NCBI GenBank assembly: GCA_913058165.1
Contig: CAJXQV010000015.1
Coordinates: 1-12,054, forward strand
DNA: 12,054 bases
Source of the DNA: an uncultured Chromatiales bacterium
Lineage (GTDB): Bacteria; Pseudomonadota; Gammaproteobacteria; Steroidobacterales; GCA-2729495
Direction of reading: 5' to 3'
Shown: piece by piece, positions 1 through 7,030 of the stretch
Layout: each line of letters begins with the position of its first letter
How positions within the stretch are numbered: position 1 is the stretch's first letter
Translations under genes and position numbers: made by a program
Notes under the pieces: generated by a model
Seen by the model: the letters and a program-made list of their open reading frames with translations, nothing else
The model's database searches: none
Told to the model about the DNA's origin: nothing

Positions 1-26
1 GGCTCGGAGATGTGTATAAGAGACAG
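1..26 (+). other. Nextera transposase adapter remnant (left end)
   Basis: Bases 8-26 are the 19-base Tn5 mosaic end AGATGTGTATAAGAGACAG. Bases 1-7 (GGCTCGG) match the 3' part of the Nextera Read 2 arm. This is library sequence, not genome, so native sequence starts at about base 27. It cuts the first gene. Confidence 0.97.
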
Positions 27-904
27 GCGGAGTGCCGCTGATTGCACCGGGCGTTTACGATGCGTTGACTGCGTTAATGGTTGAGCAGGCAGGTTTTCGC
101 TGTGCTTATGTGAGCGGGGCAAGCGTGTCATTTACCAAGCTGGGCCGACCTGACCTTGGTTTGACCACAATGAATGAAGTGAGCGATAGCATTGCCAGAA
201 TGCGGGAGCGCGTTGATATTCCCTTGGTGGTTGATGCTGATACCGGTTTCGGCAATGCGCTGAATGTGCAGCGCACGGTTAAGCTGTTTGAACGGATGGG
301 GGCTAGTGCGATTCAGTTAGAAGATCAAACCTTGCCGAAGCGTTGCGGGCATTTGGCCGGCAAAACGCTGGTTAGCGTTGAAGAGATGACCGGCAAGTTG
401 AAAGCCGCGCTTGATGCAAGGCTTGATGCCGACACCATGATTATTGCCCGCACCGATGCAGTCGCGGTCGAGGGTTTTGATGCGGCACTGGATCGAGCTG
501 AGGCCTATGCAGATGCCGGAGCAGACATGCTGTTTGTTGAGGCGCCGCGTGACGAGGCGCAGTTGCGTAAAGTGAGCGAGCGTTTATCCGGCAAAGTGCC
601 GTTGCTGGTGAATATGGTCGAGGGCGGTCGCACTCCGTTAATACCTGCTGCTCGCTTGGGCGAACTGGGCTTTAGTCTGGTTATTTACCCTGGCGCGATG
701 GTTCGGGTTATTACCAAGGCCGCTCAGGGTTATCTAAATGTGCTAAAGACGGATGGCACTACGGCGAATATGCTCGACGATATGCTCGACTTTAGTCAGG
801 TTATGGAGCTCGTTGGTTTAAGCAGCATGGTGGCCGATGGTCAGGCTTATACCGGCGACTTAAAGAGTGCTACCGATCACGCTGACGACCATTCTCAAAG
901 CTGA
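27..904 (+). CDS. Isocitrate lyase/PEP mutase superfamily C-C lyase, 5'-truncated
   Basis: This gene is cut by the adapter. The frame is open from the first genomic bases, and the GTG at 32 is probably internal, because family members normally carry some 12-20 residues before the 'APGVYDA' motif. Counting from GTG 32 (290 residues), the TIM-barrel signature is clear: VSGA (28-30), metal-site DADTGFGN (68-75), EDQ (97-99), KRCGH (103-107) and ARTDA (139-143). The KRCGH cysteine marks the lyase branch (methylisocitrate lyase, 2,3-dimethylmalate lyase, petal-death-protein type), which cleaves 2-substituted malates or citrates through Mg-bound enolate chemistry. It lacks the EDK-x3-KxNS motif of true PEP mutase, so it should not make phosphonopyruvate. 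The next gene begins 54 bases downstream. The substrate is unknown. A role linked to pyruvate or oxaloacetate supply, or to a phosphonate-derived acid, is only inference. Confidence 0.88.
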
Positions 905-958
905 TATTGCAGCGACATCTGATGTTGAATTTAAAGCTTTTTATGTACGGGGATCACG

Positions 959-1729
959 ATGAGTGACCAGCAGGTTTCCGGTCCGTTGACCGACGAACAA
1001 ATTAAATTTTTCCGTGAGCAGGGCTATGTCGTCGTGCCGGAGTTGTTCAGCAAAAGTGAGATAGGGCCTGTTACTCAATGGGTTGAAGAAGTCGAAGCCT
1101 GGCCCGAAACTGCCGGCAAATGGATGATGTACTTTGAGCAGACTGAAGATAAGCAGCGTCTGTTAAATCGAATTGAGAATATGCTGCCTTATCATAAGCG
1201 GTTTAATGCGTTGGCAGCGGGCGAAAAAATGCAGGGCGCTTGCGGTCAGTTATTCGGTGAGCCCGCGACACTGTTTAAAGACAAGATTAATTTTAAAAAA
1301 CCGGGTGGGGGCGGGTTTGAATCTCATCAGGATGTGCAGGCCGGTTGGGCAAAGTATGCTGATCTGCATATCACCGTATTGATCAACATTGATAAGACCA
1401 CCATTGAGAATGGCTGCCTGGAAATGGCCGGCGGGTTTCATAATCGTGGTTTGTTGGGTGATGAATGGACGCCGCTTGATGACGCTAATATGGGTGAGTT
1501 GAAGTATGAAAAAATCGAAGCCGAGCCGGGCGATGCTGTCTTCTTTGATTCATACGCACCGCATCGTTCAGAGCCCAATCGCAGCAACAGTCCGCGCAGA
1601 GTTCTGTATTACACCTACAACGCCGCGTCTGCAGGCGATCACATCGCTCAGTATTACGCCGATAAACGCCTGAGTTATCCGCCGGATATCGAGCGCGATG
1701 ACGATAAAGAATACGTCTATCGAGTTTAG
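959..1729 (+). CDS. PhyH-family Fe(II)/2-oxoglutarate dioxygenase, candidate AEP hydroxylase
   Basis: A 256-residue cytosolic enzyme of the phytanoyl-CoA dioxygenase family. An N-terminal 'LTDEQIKFFREQGYVVVP' segment is typical of the family. The iron facial triad is visible as H123-x-D125 (in ESHQDVQAGW) and H202 (in APHRSEPN), and R213/R214 is a likely 2-oxoglutarate carboxylate clamp. Known relatives include PhnY/PhnY*, which hydroxylates 2-aminoethylphosphonate at C1, and TmpA, which acts on its trimethyl analogue. Because this gene lies 48 bases upstream of PEP mutase in an AEP-making operon, hydroxylation of AEP or an AEP-bearing product to 1-hydroxy-2-AEP is the best inference. No PhnZ-like HD-domain oxygenase is visible, which argues against simple PhnYZ catabolism within this window. 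ATG 959 is preceded by GGGGA at 949-953. Family assignment is secure; substrate is not. Confidence 0.88.
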   Translation: MSDQQVSGPLTDEQIKFFREQGYVVVPELFSKSEIGPVTQWVEEVEAWPETAGKWMMYFEQTEDKQRLLNRIENMLPYHKRFNALAAGEKMQGACGQLFGEPATLFKDKINFKKPGGGGFESHQDVQAGWAKYADLHITVLINIDKTTIENGCLEMAGGFHNRGLLGDEWTPLDDANMGELKYEKIEAEPGDAVFFDSYAPHRSEPNRSNSPRRVLYYTYNAASAGDHIAQYYADKRLSYPPDIERDDDKEYVYRV

Positions 1730-1777
1730 TGCTGCTTGGTGGCTGTAGTTGGCCTTTGACTCCGGTAAACTGTCGCG

Positions 1778-3397
1778 ATGAAAAGAACTACTCAATTTAA
1801 GCAGTTACTGCAGTCCTCCGAGCTCGATTTTTTGCTTGAAGCCCACAACGGTGTCAGTGCCAAAATCGGCGAAGAGGCCGGTTTTAAGGCGCTATGGGCC
1901 GGTGGGCTCTGTATGTCAGCCCAGTACGGTGTGCGTGATAGCAACGAGGCGAGCTGGACTCAGGTGCTTGAAATGCTTGAGTTTATGGCTGATGCCACAA
2001 GTATTCCTATTTTGCTCGACGGCGATACAGGTTATGGCAACTTCAATAATGTGCGTCGTCTGGTGCATAAGCTTGAGCAGCGCAATATTGCCGCGGTTTG
2101 CATCGAAGACAAGATGTACCCGAAGACCAACAGTTTTATCAATGGTGAGAAGCAGCAGCTTGCCGAGATCGATGAGTTTTGCAGTCGCATTAAAGCGGGC
2201 AAAGACGCACAGAAGGATGATGATTTCTGCATCATCACGCGGGTTGAAGCATTCATTGCGGGCTGGGGTCTACGCGAAGCGATGAAGCGCGCTGAGGCTT
2301 ATCACGAAGCAGGTTCTGACGGCATTCTTATTCACAGTGCGTTGCGCGATCCCAGCGAAATTCTGGCCTTTAAGAAAGAGTGGGCAGACCGTTCACCCGT
2401 AATTATTGTACCGACTAAGTACTATGCGACTCCCACCGACGTGTTCCGTGAAGCCGGTTTCTCTATGGCTATTTGGGCGAACCATATGCTGCGTGCAGCG
2501 ATTGTGGCGTATCAGGAAACTGCAGTCGCACTTATGGAGCATCAGACTCTGGTTGCTATTGAAGACAAGGTTGTTCCTGTTAAGGAGATTTTCCGCTTAC
2601 AGGGGGCATCTGAATTGCAGGAAGCTGAGGAGCGCTATCTGCCAAAAACCGGTGAACAGGCCAAAGCGATTGTGCTGGCTGCATCCCGCGGCTCTGCATT
2701 GGGAGACCTGACGGCCGATAAGCCCAAAGCAATGGTCGATATTCAGGGGCAGCCATTGTTGAGCCATATCGTTTCGGCTTATCACGGCGCCGGTATTAAA
2801 AGTATTTCAGTGGTTCGTGGGTATCTGGCTGACAAAATTGATTTGCAGTCTATTAGCTATGTCGACAACACCGATTATGCCGATACCGGAGAACTGGTTT
2901 CGCTCGATAAAGCGCTACAGGCTGATGCCGATATTAAGGGCAACCTGTTCGTTTCTTTTGGTGACGTGCTGTTTAAGCGGCATATTCTCGATCAGCTTGC
3001 AGAGCCGGAGGAAGACTTTGTAGTCGCTGTAGATACCAACTGGCAGGAGTCAGGAAATCGCGGGCGGGCTGCAGACTATGTGAGCTGCTCCGAACCCTAT
3101 TCACGTCAGGTGTTTAACCATAGGGTGTTGCTCACGGACTCAAACGAGTCGATGGACGAGGCAGCCATCAACGGTGAGTGGACTGGGCTGATTCGAGTAT
3201 CGAAGCCGGCATTGCCAGGCTTCAGAGCCAAGGTGGCGGCATTAGCCGCGCAGCCTGATATGCGTAAAGCCAAGTTGCATCATTTGTTGGCAGCGCTAGC
3301 GGCTGATGGCGAGAGCATTCGTGTGGTGTATACCACGGGGCATTGGCTCGACATCGATAGTCTCGAAGATTTGGTCGCGGCCGGAAGTTTTTCTTAG
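1778..3397 (+). CDS. pepM: Phosphoenolpyruvate mutase fused to a nucleotidyltransferase domain
   Basis: A 539-residue two-domain protein. Residues 1 to about 290 are PEP phosphomutase, which isomerises PEP to phosphonopyruvate, the entry step of nearly all phosphonate biosynthesis. The diagnostic EDK-x3-KxNS motif is at 110-119 ([10 protein letters not shown]). Metal and catalytic residues D54, D81, D83, E110, K116, N118, R155 and H186 all align with those of the mussel enzyme at a constant offset. Residues 295-539 form a second domain with the nucleotidyltransferase pattern: [12 protein letters not shown] (300-311), DKPKAM (314-319), GD (395-396) and [12 protein letters not shown] (521-532). 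Its nucleotide loop has S303 and A307 where canonical enzymes have Gly and Arg (AAGxGxR). Fusions of PepM with nucleotidyltransferases are known and are tied to CMP-phosphonate activation. ATG 1778 has only a weak ribosome site. Confidence 0.95.
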   Translation: MKRTTQFKQLLQSSELDFLLEAHNGVSAKIGEEAGFKALWAGGLCMSAQYGVRDSNEASWTQVLEMLEFMADATSIPILLDGDTGYGNFNNVRRLVHKLEQRNIAAVCIEDKMYPKTNSFINGEKQQLAEIDEFCSRIKAGKDAQKDDDFCIITRVEAFIAGWGLREAMKRAEAYHEAGSDGILIHSALRDPSEILAFKKEWADRSPVIIVPTKYYATPTDVFREAGFSMAIWANHMLRAAIVAYQETAVALMEHQTLVAIEDKVVPVKEIFRLQGASELQEAEERYLPKTGEQAKAIVLAASRGSALGDLTADKPKAMVDIQGQPLLSHIVSAYHGAGIKSISVVRGYLADKIDLQSISYVDNTDYADTGELVSLDKALQADADIKGNLFVSFGDVLFKRHILDQLAEPEEDFVVAVDTNWQESGNRGRAADYVSCSEPYSRQVFNHRVLLTDSNESMDEAAINGEWTGLIRVSKPALPGFRAKVAALAAQPDMRKAKLHHLLAALAADGESIRVVYTTGHWLDIDSLEDLVAAGSFS

Positions 3398-3458
3398 TAT
3401 CGGTCGCTTGGCTTCGGCCCCCATGGCAAGCGTGCAGGCTGTGTTATGAGCAGAAATT

Positions 3459-4592
3459 ATGATTAAAGCGCAAAGCTTTATTGAAGCAGCCCGTGATCTG
3501 GGTTTTAGTTTATACACGGGTGTTCCTTGCTCGTATCTAAAGCCCTTTATTAATTACGTCATCGACTCGAAAGACTTACGCTATGTTGGTGCAGCGAACG
3601 AAGGTGATGCTGTTGCGATTGGTGCAGGCGCCCAGCTGGGCGGTCAGCGCAGTGTTGTCATGTTCCAGAACTCGGGTCTTGGCAATGCGGTGAGCCCGTT
3701 AACCTCATTAACGTTTACCTTCGAATTGCCGGTGTTGTTAATTCCCACGTTGCGTGGCGAACCCGGTGGTGCACCGGATGAGCCCCAGCATGAATTGATG
3801 GGGCAGATCACCACTGAGTTTCTTGAGCTAATGCGGATTGCCTGGGAGTTTTTTCCCACCGAGGATGAGCAAATTCGTCCGGCACTGGACCGAGCATTGA
3901 CCTACATGAATGAAACTCAGCGCCCTTATGCATTAGTAATGCGTAAGGGCAGTGTTGATTCTGTGAAGCTGCAGTCTGCGCCAAGCCTCCGTGCCCTAAC
4001 CGGGCCGGTAGTTAGTCCTGCAACGCCTGTTGCCAGCCGGACCGCAGCGCTGCGGGCTGTGCAAGCAGCAGCGGGCCCGCAAGATATTGTTATTGCCACC
4101 ACCGGCTATACCGGCCGTGAGTTGTTTGCCCTTGATGACCGCGATAACCAGCTTTATATGGTGGGCTCTATGGGTTGTGCCAGTACTCTCGGGCTTGGGC
4201 TTGCCATTGCACAGCCTCACCGTAGGGTGTTCGTGGTTGATGGTGACGGTGCTATGTTAATGCGCATGGGCGCAATGGCAACGGTGGGTTACGAACGACC
4301 GGCAAACCTCACTCATGTGCTACTGGATAACGGTTTGCATGAGTCTACCGGCGGTCAGGCAACTGTTGCCGGGTCTGTCGACTTTTGTGGCATTGCACGC
4401 AGTTGTGGCTATGAGCACATTGAAAGTATTGGCGAACCCGATGATTTGCAGTCGGGTCTCGTTACCGCTCCTGATGGGGTGGCATTTTTTCATGTTCCGA
4501 CATTGCCGGGTATTCCGGAAGATTTACCACGTCCTGATGTAACCCCGAAGGAAGTTTCACGACGTTTGCAGAACTTTATTGCTGGCAACTAA
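3459..4592 (+). CDS. aepY: Phosphonopyruvate decarboxylase (thiamine diphosphate dependent)
   Basis: A 377-residue enzyme that decarboxylates phosphonopyruvate to phosphonoacetaldehyde, the irreversible step that pulls the unfavourable PEP mutase reaction forward. The PYR-type half is N-terminal, with TGVPCSYLKPF (20-30) and the conserved glutamate E48 in NEGDAVAIGAG that activates thiamine. The PP half carries the ThDP-Mg motif GDG (262-264) through DN (290-291), followed by HESTGGQ (294-300), which is characteristic of phosphonopyruvate and sulfopyruvate decarboxylases. Length matches single-chain family members (about 375-400). Sulfopyruvate decarboxylase is the main alternative by homology, but PEP mutase 61 bases upstream and the AEP transaminase 41 bases downstream make phosphonopyruvate the clear substrate. 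The ribosome site is poor, with GAG at 3448-3450. A six-codon reading frame from ATG 3446 overlaps the start, but I attach no function to it. Confidence 0.95.
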   Translation: MIKAQSFIEAARDLGFSLYTGVPCSYLKPFINYVIDSKDLRYVGAANEGDAVAIGAGAQLGGQRSVVMFQNSGLGNAVSPLTSLTFTFELPVLLIPTLRGEPGGAPDEPQHELMGQITTEFLELMRIAWEFFPTEDEQIRPALDRALTYMNETQRPYALVMRKGSVDSVKLQSAPSLRALTGPVVSPATPVASRTAALRAVQAAAGPQDIVIATTGYTGRELFALDDRDNQLYMVGSMGCASTLGLGLAIAQPHRRVFVVDGDGAMLMRMGAMATVGYERPANLTHVLLDNGLHESTGGQATVAGSVDFCGIARSCGYEHIESIGEPDDLQSGLVTAPDGVAFFHVPTLPGIPEDLPRPDVTPKEVSRRLQNFIAGN

Positions 4593-4633
4593 CCGTATAC
4601 GTCAGCTTGGCTGTATGAGTTTTTGAGGAATCT

Positions 4634-5713
4634 ATGTTGAGACAGGTATTGCTGAATCCCGGGCCAGTCACTTTGAGTGACGGCGTTCGTGCGGCCCTAA
4701 CCCGCGGCGACTGGTGTCACCGCGAACCTGAGTTTGCGGAGCTAATGCAGAGCATCAACCGGCGTTTAGCTTATGTGTATTCCGATGCGGCAGACGATTT
4801 TGAAGCGGCTACGCTAACGGGTTCGGGAACTTCGGCGGTTGAAGGCATGCTGCAGAGTTTTGCACCTTGTGATGCCAAGACTCTGGTGGTGTCGAATGGC
4901 GTGTACGGCGAACGTATGGCGGCCATGCTGAAAGTGCAAGGCAAGCCCTTTATGTCTACCGAGGGCGAATGGTTGAAGGCCATCGACCTGAATAAGGTCA
5001 CCGCTTTGCTCGATGCCAACCCGGACATCACGACAGTAGTTACCGTTCATCACGAGACCACCACTGGTCGCCTAAATAATTTAAACGAGCTTGGCGGGCT
5101 TTGTAAAACGCGCGGTCTCGATTTGTTGCTCGATGCGGTGAGCAGTTTTGGCGCCGAGCGCATCGGTTTTGATGAATGGAACGTGGCAGCTGTTGCCGCA
5201 ACTGCCAACAAGTGCCTGCATGCTGTTCCCGCTTTGTCCTTCGTATTGGCGCGGAAGTCTGTTTGGTCGCGTGAATCGCAGGCCTGCAGTGTGTATCTGG
5301 ATCTGGTCAACTATCATAAGGCCCAGCATGCGAGCGGGTTTTCTCCGTTTACCCCATCGGTACAACCGGCTTTCGCTCTTGATGTGGCACTTGATGAATT
5401 GCAGCAGCATGGCGGTTGGGAGCGACGCGGTGCCAGCTATCGCAGTCGTGCAGCGCGCATTGCAGAAACGCTGGATGGTTTGGGTGTTAAAACACTGTTG
5501 CCGCGCGAGGAGTATTCGGCGGTGCTGTGGACGTGGTTGCTGCCGGAAGGTTGGAGCTACGAGCGCTTGCATGATGTATTGAAAGCGGAAGGTATTGTGA
5601 TTTATGCGGGGCAGGGCGATCTGGCCTCGAGCGTATTCCGCATTGCGCATATGGGTGATATCGATGGCGACATTGAACATGTGTGCGATATTTTAAAGAG
5701 GTGTTTTGCATGA
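4634..5713 (+). CDS. phnW: 2-Aminoethylphosphonate transaminase
   Basis: A 359-residue fold-type I, class V PLP aminotransferase that interconverts phosphonoacetaldehyde and 2-aminoethylphosphonate. Visible landmarks are LLNPGPVTLS (6-15) at the N-terminus, CHREPEF (28-34), the phosphate-binding GSGTSAVEGM (63-72), VHHETTTG (138-145), the PLP-pyridine aspartate D167 in DAVSSFG, and the Schiff-base lysine K193 in ATANKCLHAVPALSF. These match the PhnW/AEP transaminase group. PhnW is often degradative, but with PEP mutase and phosphonopyruvate decarboxylase immediately upstream it should run toward AEP synthesis here. Translation starts at ATG 4634 behind a strong GAGGAA at 4625-4630. The stop overlaps the start of the cytidylyltransferase gene (ATGA at 5710-5713), so the two are probably translationally coupled. 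In Treponema PntC the cytidylyltransferase and transaminase are fused, which fits this pairing. Confidence 0.94.
   Translation: MLRQVLLNPGPVTLSDGVRAALTRGDWCHREPEFAELMQSINRRLAYVYSDAADDFEAATLTGSGTSAVEGMLQSFAPCDAKTLVVSNGVYGERMAAMLKVQGKPFMSTEGEWLKAIDLNKVTALLDANPDITTVVTVHHETTTGRLNNLNELGGLCKTRGLDLLLDAVSSFGAERIGFDEWNVAAVAATANKCLHAVPALSFVLARKSVWSRESQACSVYLDLVNYHKAQHASGFSPFTPSVQPAFALDVALDELQQHGGWERRGASYRSRAARIAETLDGLGVKTLLPREEYSAVLWTWLLPEGWSYERLHDVLKAEGIVIYAGQGDLASSVFRIAHMGDIDGDIEHVCDILKRCFA
5696..5701 (+). promoter_or_regulatory. Ribosome binding site fixing the cytidylyltransferase start
   Basis: AAGAGG lies eight bases before ATG 5710 and inside the end of the transaminase gene. It supports 5710 over the upstream in-frame ATG at 5683, which would add nine residues ahead of the conserved nucleotide-binding strand. 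Confidence 0.7.
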
Positions 5714-6459
5714 AGCCTGATGCTGCGGTAATTCTCGCCGCTGGCTTGGGGACGCGTTTACGCGATTCGCATTCGGGCCTCCCTAAGGGGTTTCTGCGCC
5801 TCGGCGATACACCAATTGTGCTCGAGTCAATTAACCGGCTGCGCCTGGCAGGTGTGCAGAAAATTATTATTGTCACTGGTCATCTCTCAGAATTTTATGA
5901 AGAGTTGGCTGCCGGCGATGCTGATATTTCGACCGTCCACAATCCTCAGTACGCAGAGTCGGGCAGTATGTACTCGCTGTGGTGTGCCCGCGACCGGGTT
6001 AACGGCAGTTTTCTGTTATTGGAATCTGATCTGATCTATGAACAGCGCGCATTGGATGTGTTGCTGGCTGGTCCCGCCGAGGCCATTCTGTTATCGGGCA
6101 CTACCTTGGCTGGAGACGAGGTTTATGTGGAGACCGAGGGCGAGGGCAGTAATAGCCGTTTATACGCGATGTCGAAGGATGCCAGTGCATTGGGGGCTGA
6201 TCCTGCCGGGGAACTGGTTGGTATCAGTCTGATTTCGCCTGAGTTATTCCGCTATATGCTCGAGTATACCGAGACGGAGCTTCGCCAGGAGAATCTGAAG
6301 CTTGATTATGAAACCGATGCGCTGGTGCATGCTGGCCGGCAGATGCCGGTTGCCTGCCCTGTTGTTGTGGATCTGATCTGGAGTGAGATTGATGACTCGA
6401 CTCATTTGGAGCGGGCGCGTCAGAGCATCTATCCGCAGTTGCAGGCAAAGTCTGCTTAG
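5710..6459 (+). CDS. pntC: PntC/LicC-like cytidylyltransferase, probable CTP:AEP cytidylyltransferase
   Basis: A 249-residue stand-alone nucleotidyltransferase using ATG 5710. The canonical loop AAVILAAGLGTRLRDS (5-20) is followed by LPKGFLRLGD (24-33, K26). ESGSMYSLW (83-91) resembles the 'NMYSLW/NIYSM' segment of phosphocholine and AEP cytidylyltransferases. LLLESDLIY (102-110, D107) and WSEIDDSTHLERA (224-236; E226, D228, D229) supply likely metal ligands. LicC makes CDP-choline from phosphocholine, and PntC makes CMP-AEP from AEP. The four-base overlap with the AEP transaminase gene makes AEP, or hydroxylated AEP, the preferred substrate. This is the second nucleotidyltransferase of the operon, after the domain fused to PEP mutase, and the only one with the intact GxGxR loop. 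A sugar-phosphate substrate cannot be excluded from sequence alone. Confidence 0.88.
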   Translation: MKPDAAVILAAGLGTRLRDSHSGLPKGFLRLGDTPIVLESINRLRLAGVQKIIIVTGHLSEFYEELAAGDADISTVHNPQYAESGSMYSLWCARDRVNGSFLLLESDLIYEQRALDVLLAGPAEAILLSGTTLAGDEVYVETEGEGSNSRLYAMSKDASALGADPAGELVGISLISPELFRYMLEYTETELRQENLKLDYETDALVHAGRQMPVACPVVVDLIWSEIDDSTHLERARQSIYPQLQAKSA

Positions 6460-6535
6460 TAGAGCCTGATCTTTATAAATGCGGGTTGCCGGCACCAAGA
6501 ATGCTGACAAATGACCAGAGTGCTGCGGTAATATT

Positions 6536-6555
6536 AAGGCTTCGGTTTAAGCCTT
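6536..6555 (+). other. Perfect inverted repeat upstream of the small YLDP gene
   Basis: AAGGCTT (6536-6542) and AAGCCTT (6549-6555) form a perfect seven-pair stem around the loop CGGTTT. Two flanking T-G wobble pairs could extend it. No run of T follows, so it is not a normal intrinsic terminator. It is the only structure I see in the 138-base gap before the small membrane protein gene, and it could be an operator or an mRNA-stabilising hairpin. Confidence 0.4.
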
Positions 6556-6597
6556 GGCGGTAAATGTATCGTTGATAACACCATTAATATGAGAGCT

Positions 6598-6882
6598 ATG
6601 AAAAAATTAACCACACCTTCCCATGCAGCGTTACGGCGCGATATTTGTGTTGTTGTGCTGGTCAGTGCCGCTGGATTCTCAGCGCCGTCCTTCGCGTATC
6701 TCGATCCAAGCACGGGTGGCATGATTCTCTCGGCCATATTGGGCTTGATAGCAACCATTGGGCTGATGGTAAAAACCTATTGGTATAAGCTAAAGAACAT
6801 GTTCAGCGGCAGCAAAACCGCTCAGACATCGGCCTCTGCCAGCACCGCAGATGACAGCAATAAGGCGGATAATTCAGACTGA
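6598..6882 (+). CDS. Small exported membrane protein with YLDPSTGG motif, unknown function
   Basis: A protein of 94 residues from ATG 6598; an in-frame ATG at 6589 would add three. I prefer 6598 because GAGAG lies just upstream, whereas nothing precedes 6589. Numbering from 6589, it has a basic N-terminus, a hydrophobic stretch at about 19-36 ending in SAPSFA (a plausible signal-peptidase site), then YLDPSTGG (37-44), a membrane helix at about 45-63, a basic patch (KTYWYKLKN, 62-70) and a disordered Ser/Ala/Asp tail. If the signal is cleaved, YLDPSTGG sits at the new N-terminus on the periplasmic side. I recall short proteins with a similar YLDP(G/S)TG start near envelope-polymer genes, but I cannot assign an activity. 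It lies between the phosphonate genes and the transferase, and is followed by a terminator. Confidence 0.75.
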   Translation: MKKLTTPSHAALRRDICVVVLVSAAGFSAPSFAYLDPSTGGMILSAILGLIATIGLMVKTYWYKLKNMFSGSKTAQTSASASTADDSNKADNSD

Positions 6883-6933
6883 CTTAGCCCTGCGCAGCAC
6901 CTAAAGACTGGCGTTTGCGTCTATGCAGACTAC

Positions 6934-6969
6934 AATCCACTTGTCAGAGGCCTGACAGGTGGATTTTTT
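6934..6969 (+). terminator. Intrinsic (Rho-independent) terminator
   Basis: A 14-pair stem joins 6934-6947 and 6952-6965, with a single G-U wobble and a four-base loop (AGGC at 6948-6951). It is followed by six T residues (6964-6969, the first two shared with the stem end). It lies 51 bases after the small membrane protein stop and 61 bases before ATG 7031 of the next gene, which has the same orientation. It probably ends or attenuates the phosphonate transcript. A GTG at 6959 in frame with the next gene sits inside the right arm and is unlikely to be a start. Confidence 0.9.
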
Positions 6970-7017
6970 GTATCCGTCGTCAGCCTATCGTTGCTGGATT
7001 AGCAGCGGGTTCAGTTC

Positions 7018-7021
7018 GGAG
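7018..7021 (+). promoter_or_regulatory. Ribosome binding site fixing the transferase start
   Basis: GGAG nine bases before ATG 7031 supports that start. The alternative GTG at 6959 would add 24 residues translated partly from the terminator stem. I see no convincing -35/-10 pair between the terminator and this site. Confidence 0.65.
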
Positions 7022-7030
7022 CGGTATTCG

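Noticed and set aside
907..935. Possible sigma-70 promoter (TTGCAG, 17 bases, TTTAAA) before the dioxygenase gene
   Set aside because: Only three and four of six consensus positions match; too weak to annotate.
1836..2285. 149-codon + strand frame inside the PEP mutase gene
   Set aside because: It is an out-of-frame shadow of the highly conserved PEP mutase active-site region, and its Arg/Ser/Cys-rich composition is typical of frame shadows.
3401..3438. Hairpins between PEP mutase and decarboxylase genes (CGCTTG/CAAGCG arms; GGC-TTCG-GCC)
   Set aside because: Short mutually exclusive stems with no T run. They could stabilise mRNA, but nothing distinguishes them from chance.
5081..5680. 199-codon open frame on the minus strand
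   Set aside because: It lies entirely antisense to the AEP transaminase gene, whose catalytic motifs are intact. The translated product has no recognisable features and a composition typical of antisense shadows.
5487..5876. 129-codon open frame on the minus strand across the transaminase/cytidylyltransferase junction
   Set aside because: It is antisense to two well-supported overlapping genes, with no ribosome site or family resemblance.
6959..7030. GTG-initiated N-terminal extension of the transferase
   Set aside because: The GTG is inside the right arm of the intrinsic terminator and has no ribosome site. ATG 7031 has GGAG nine bases upstream.
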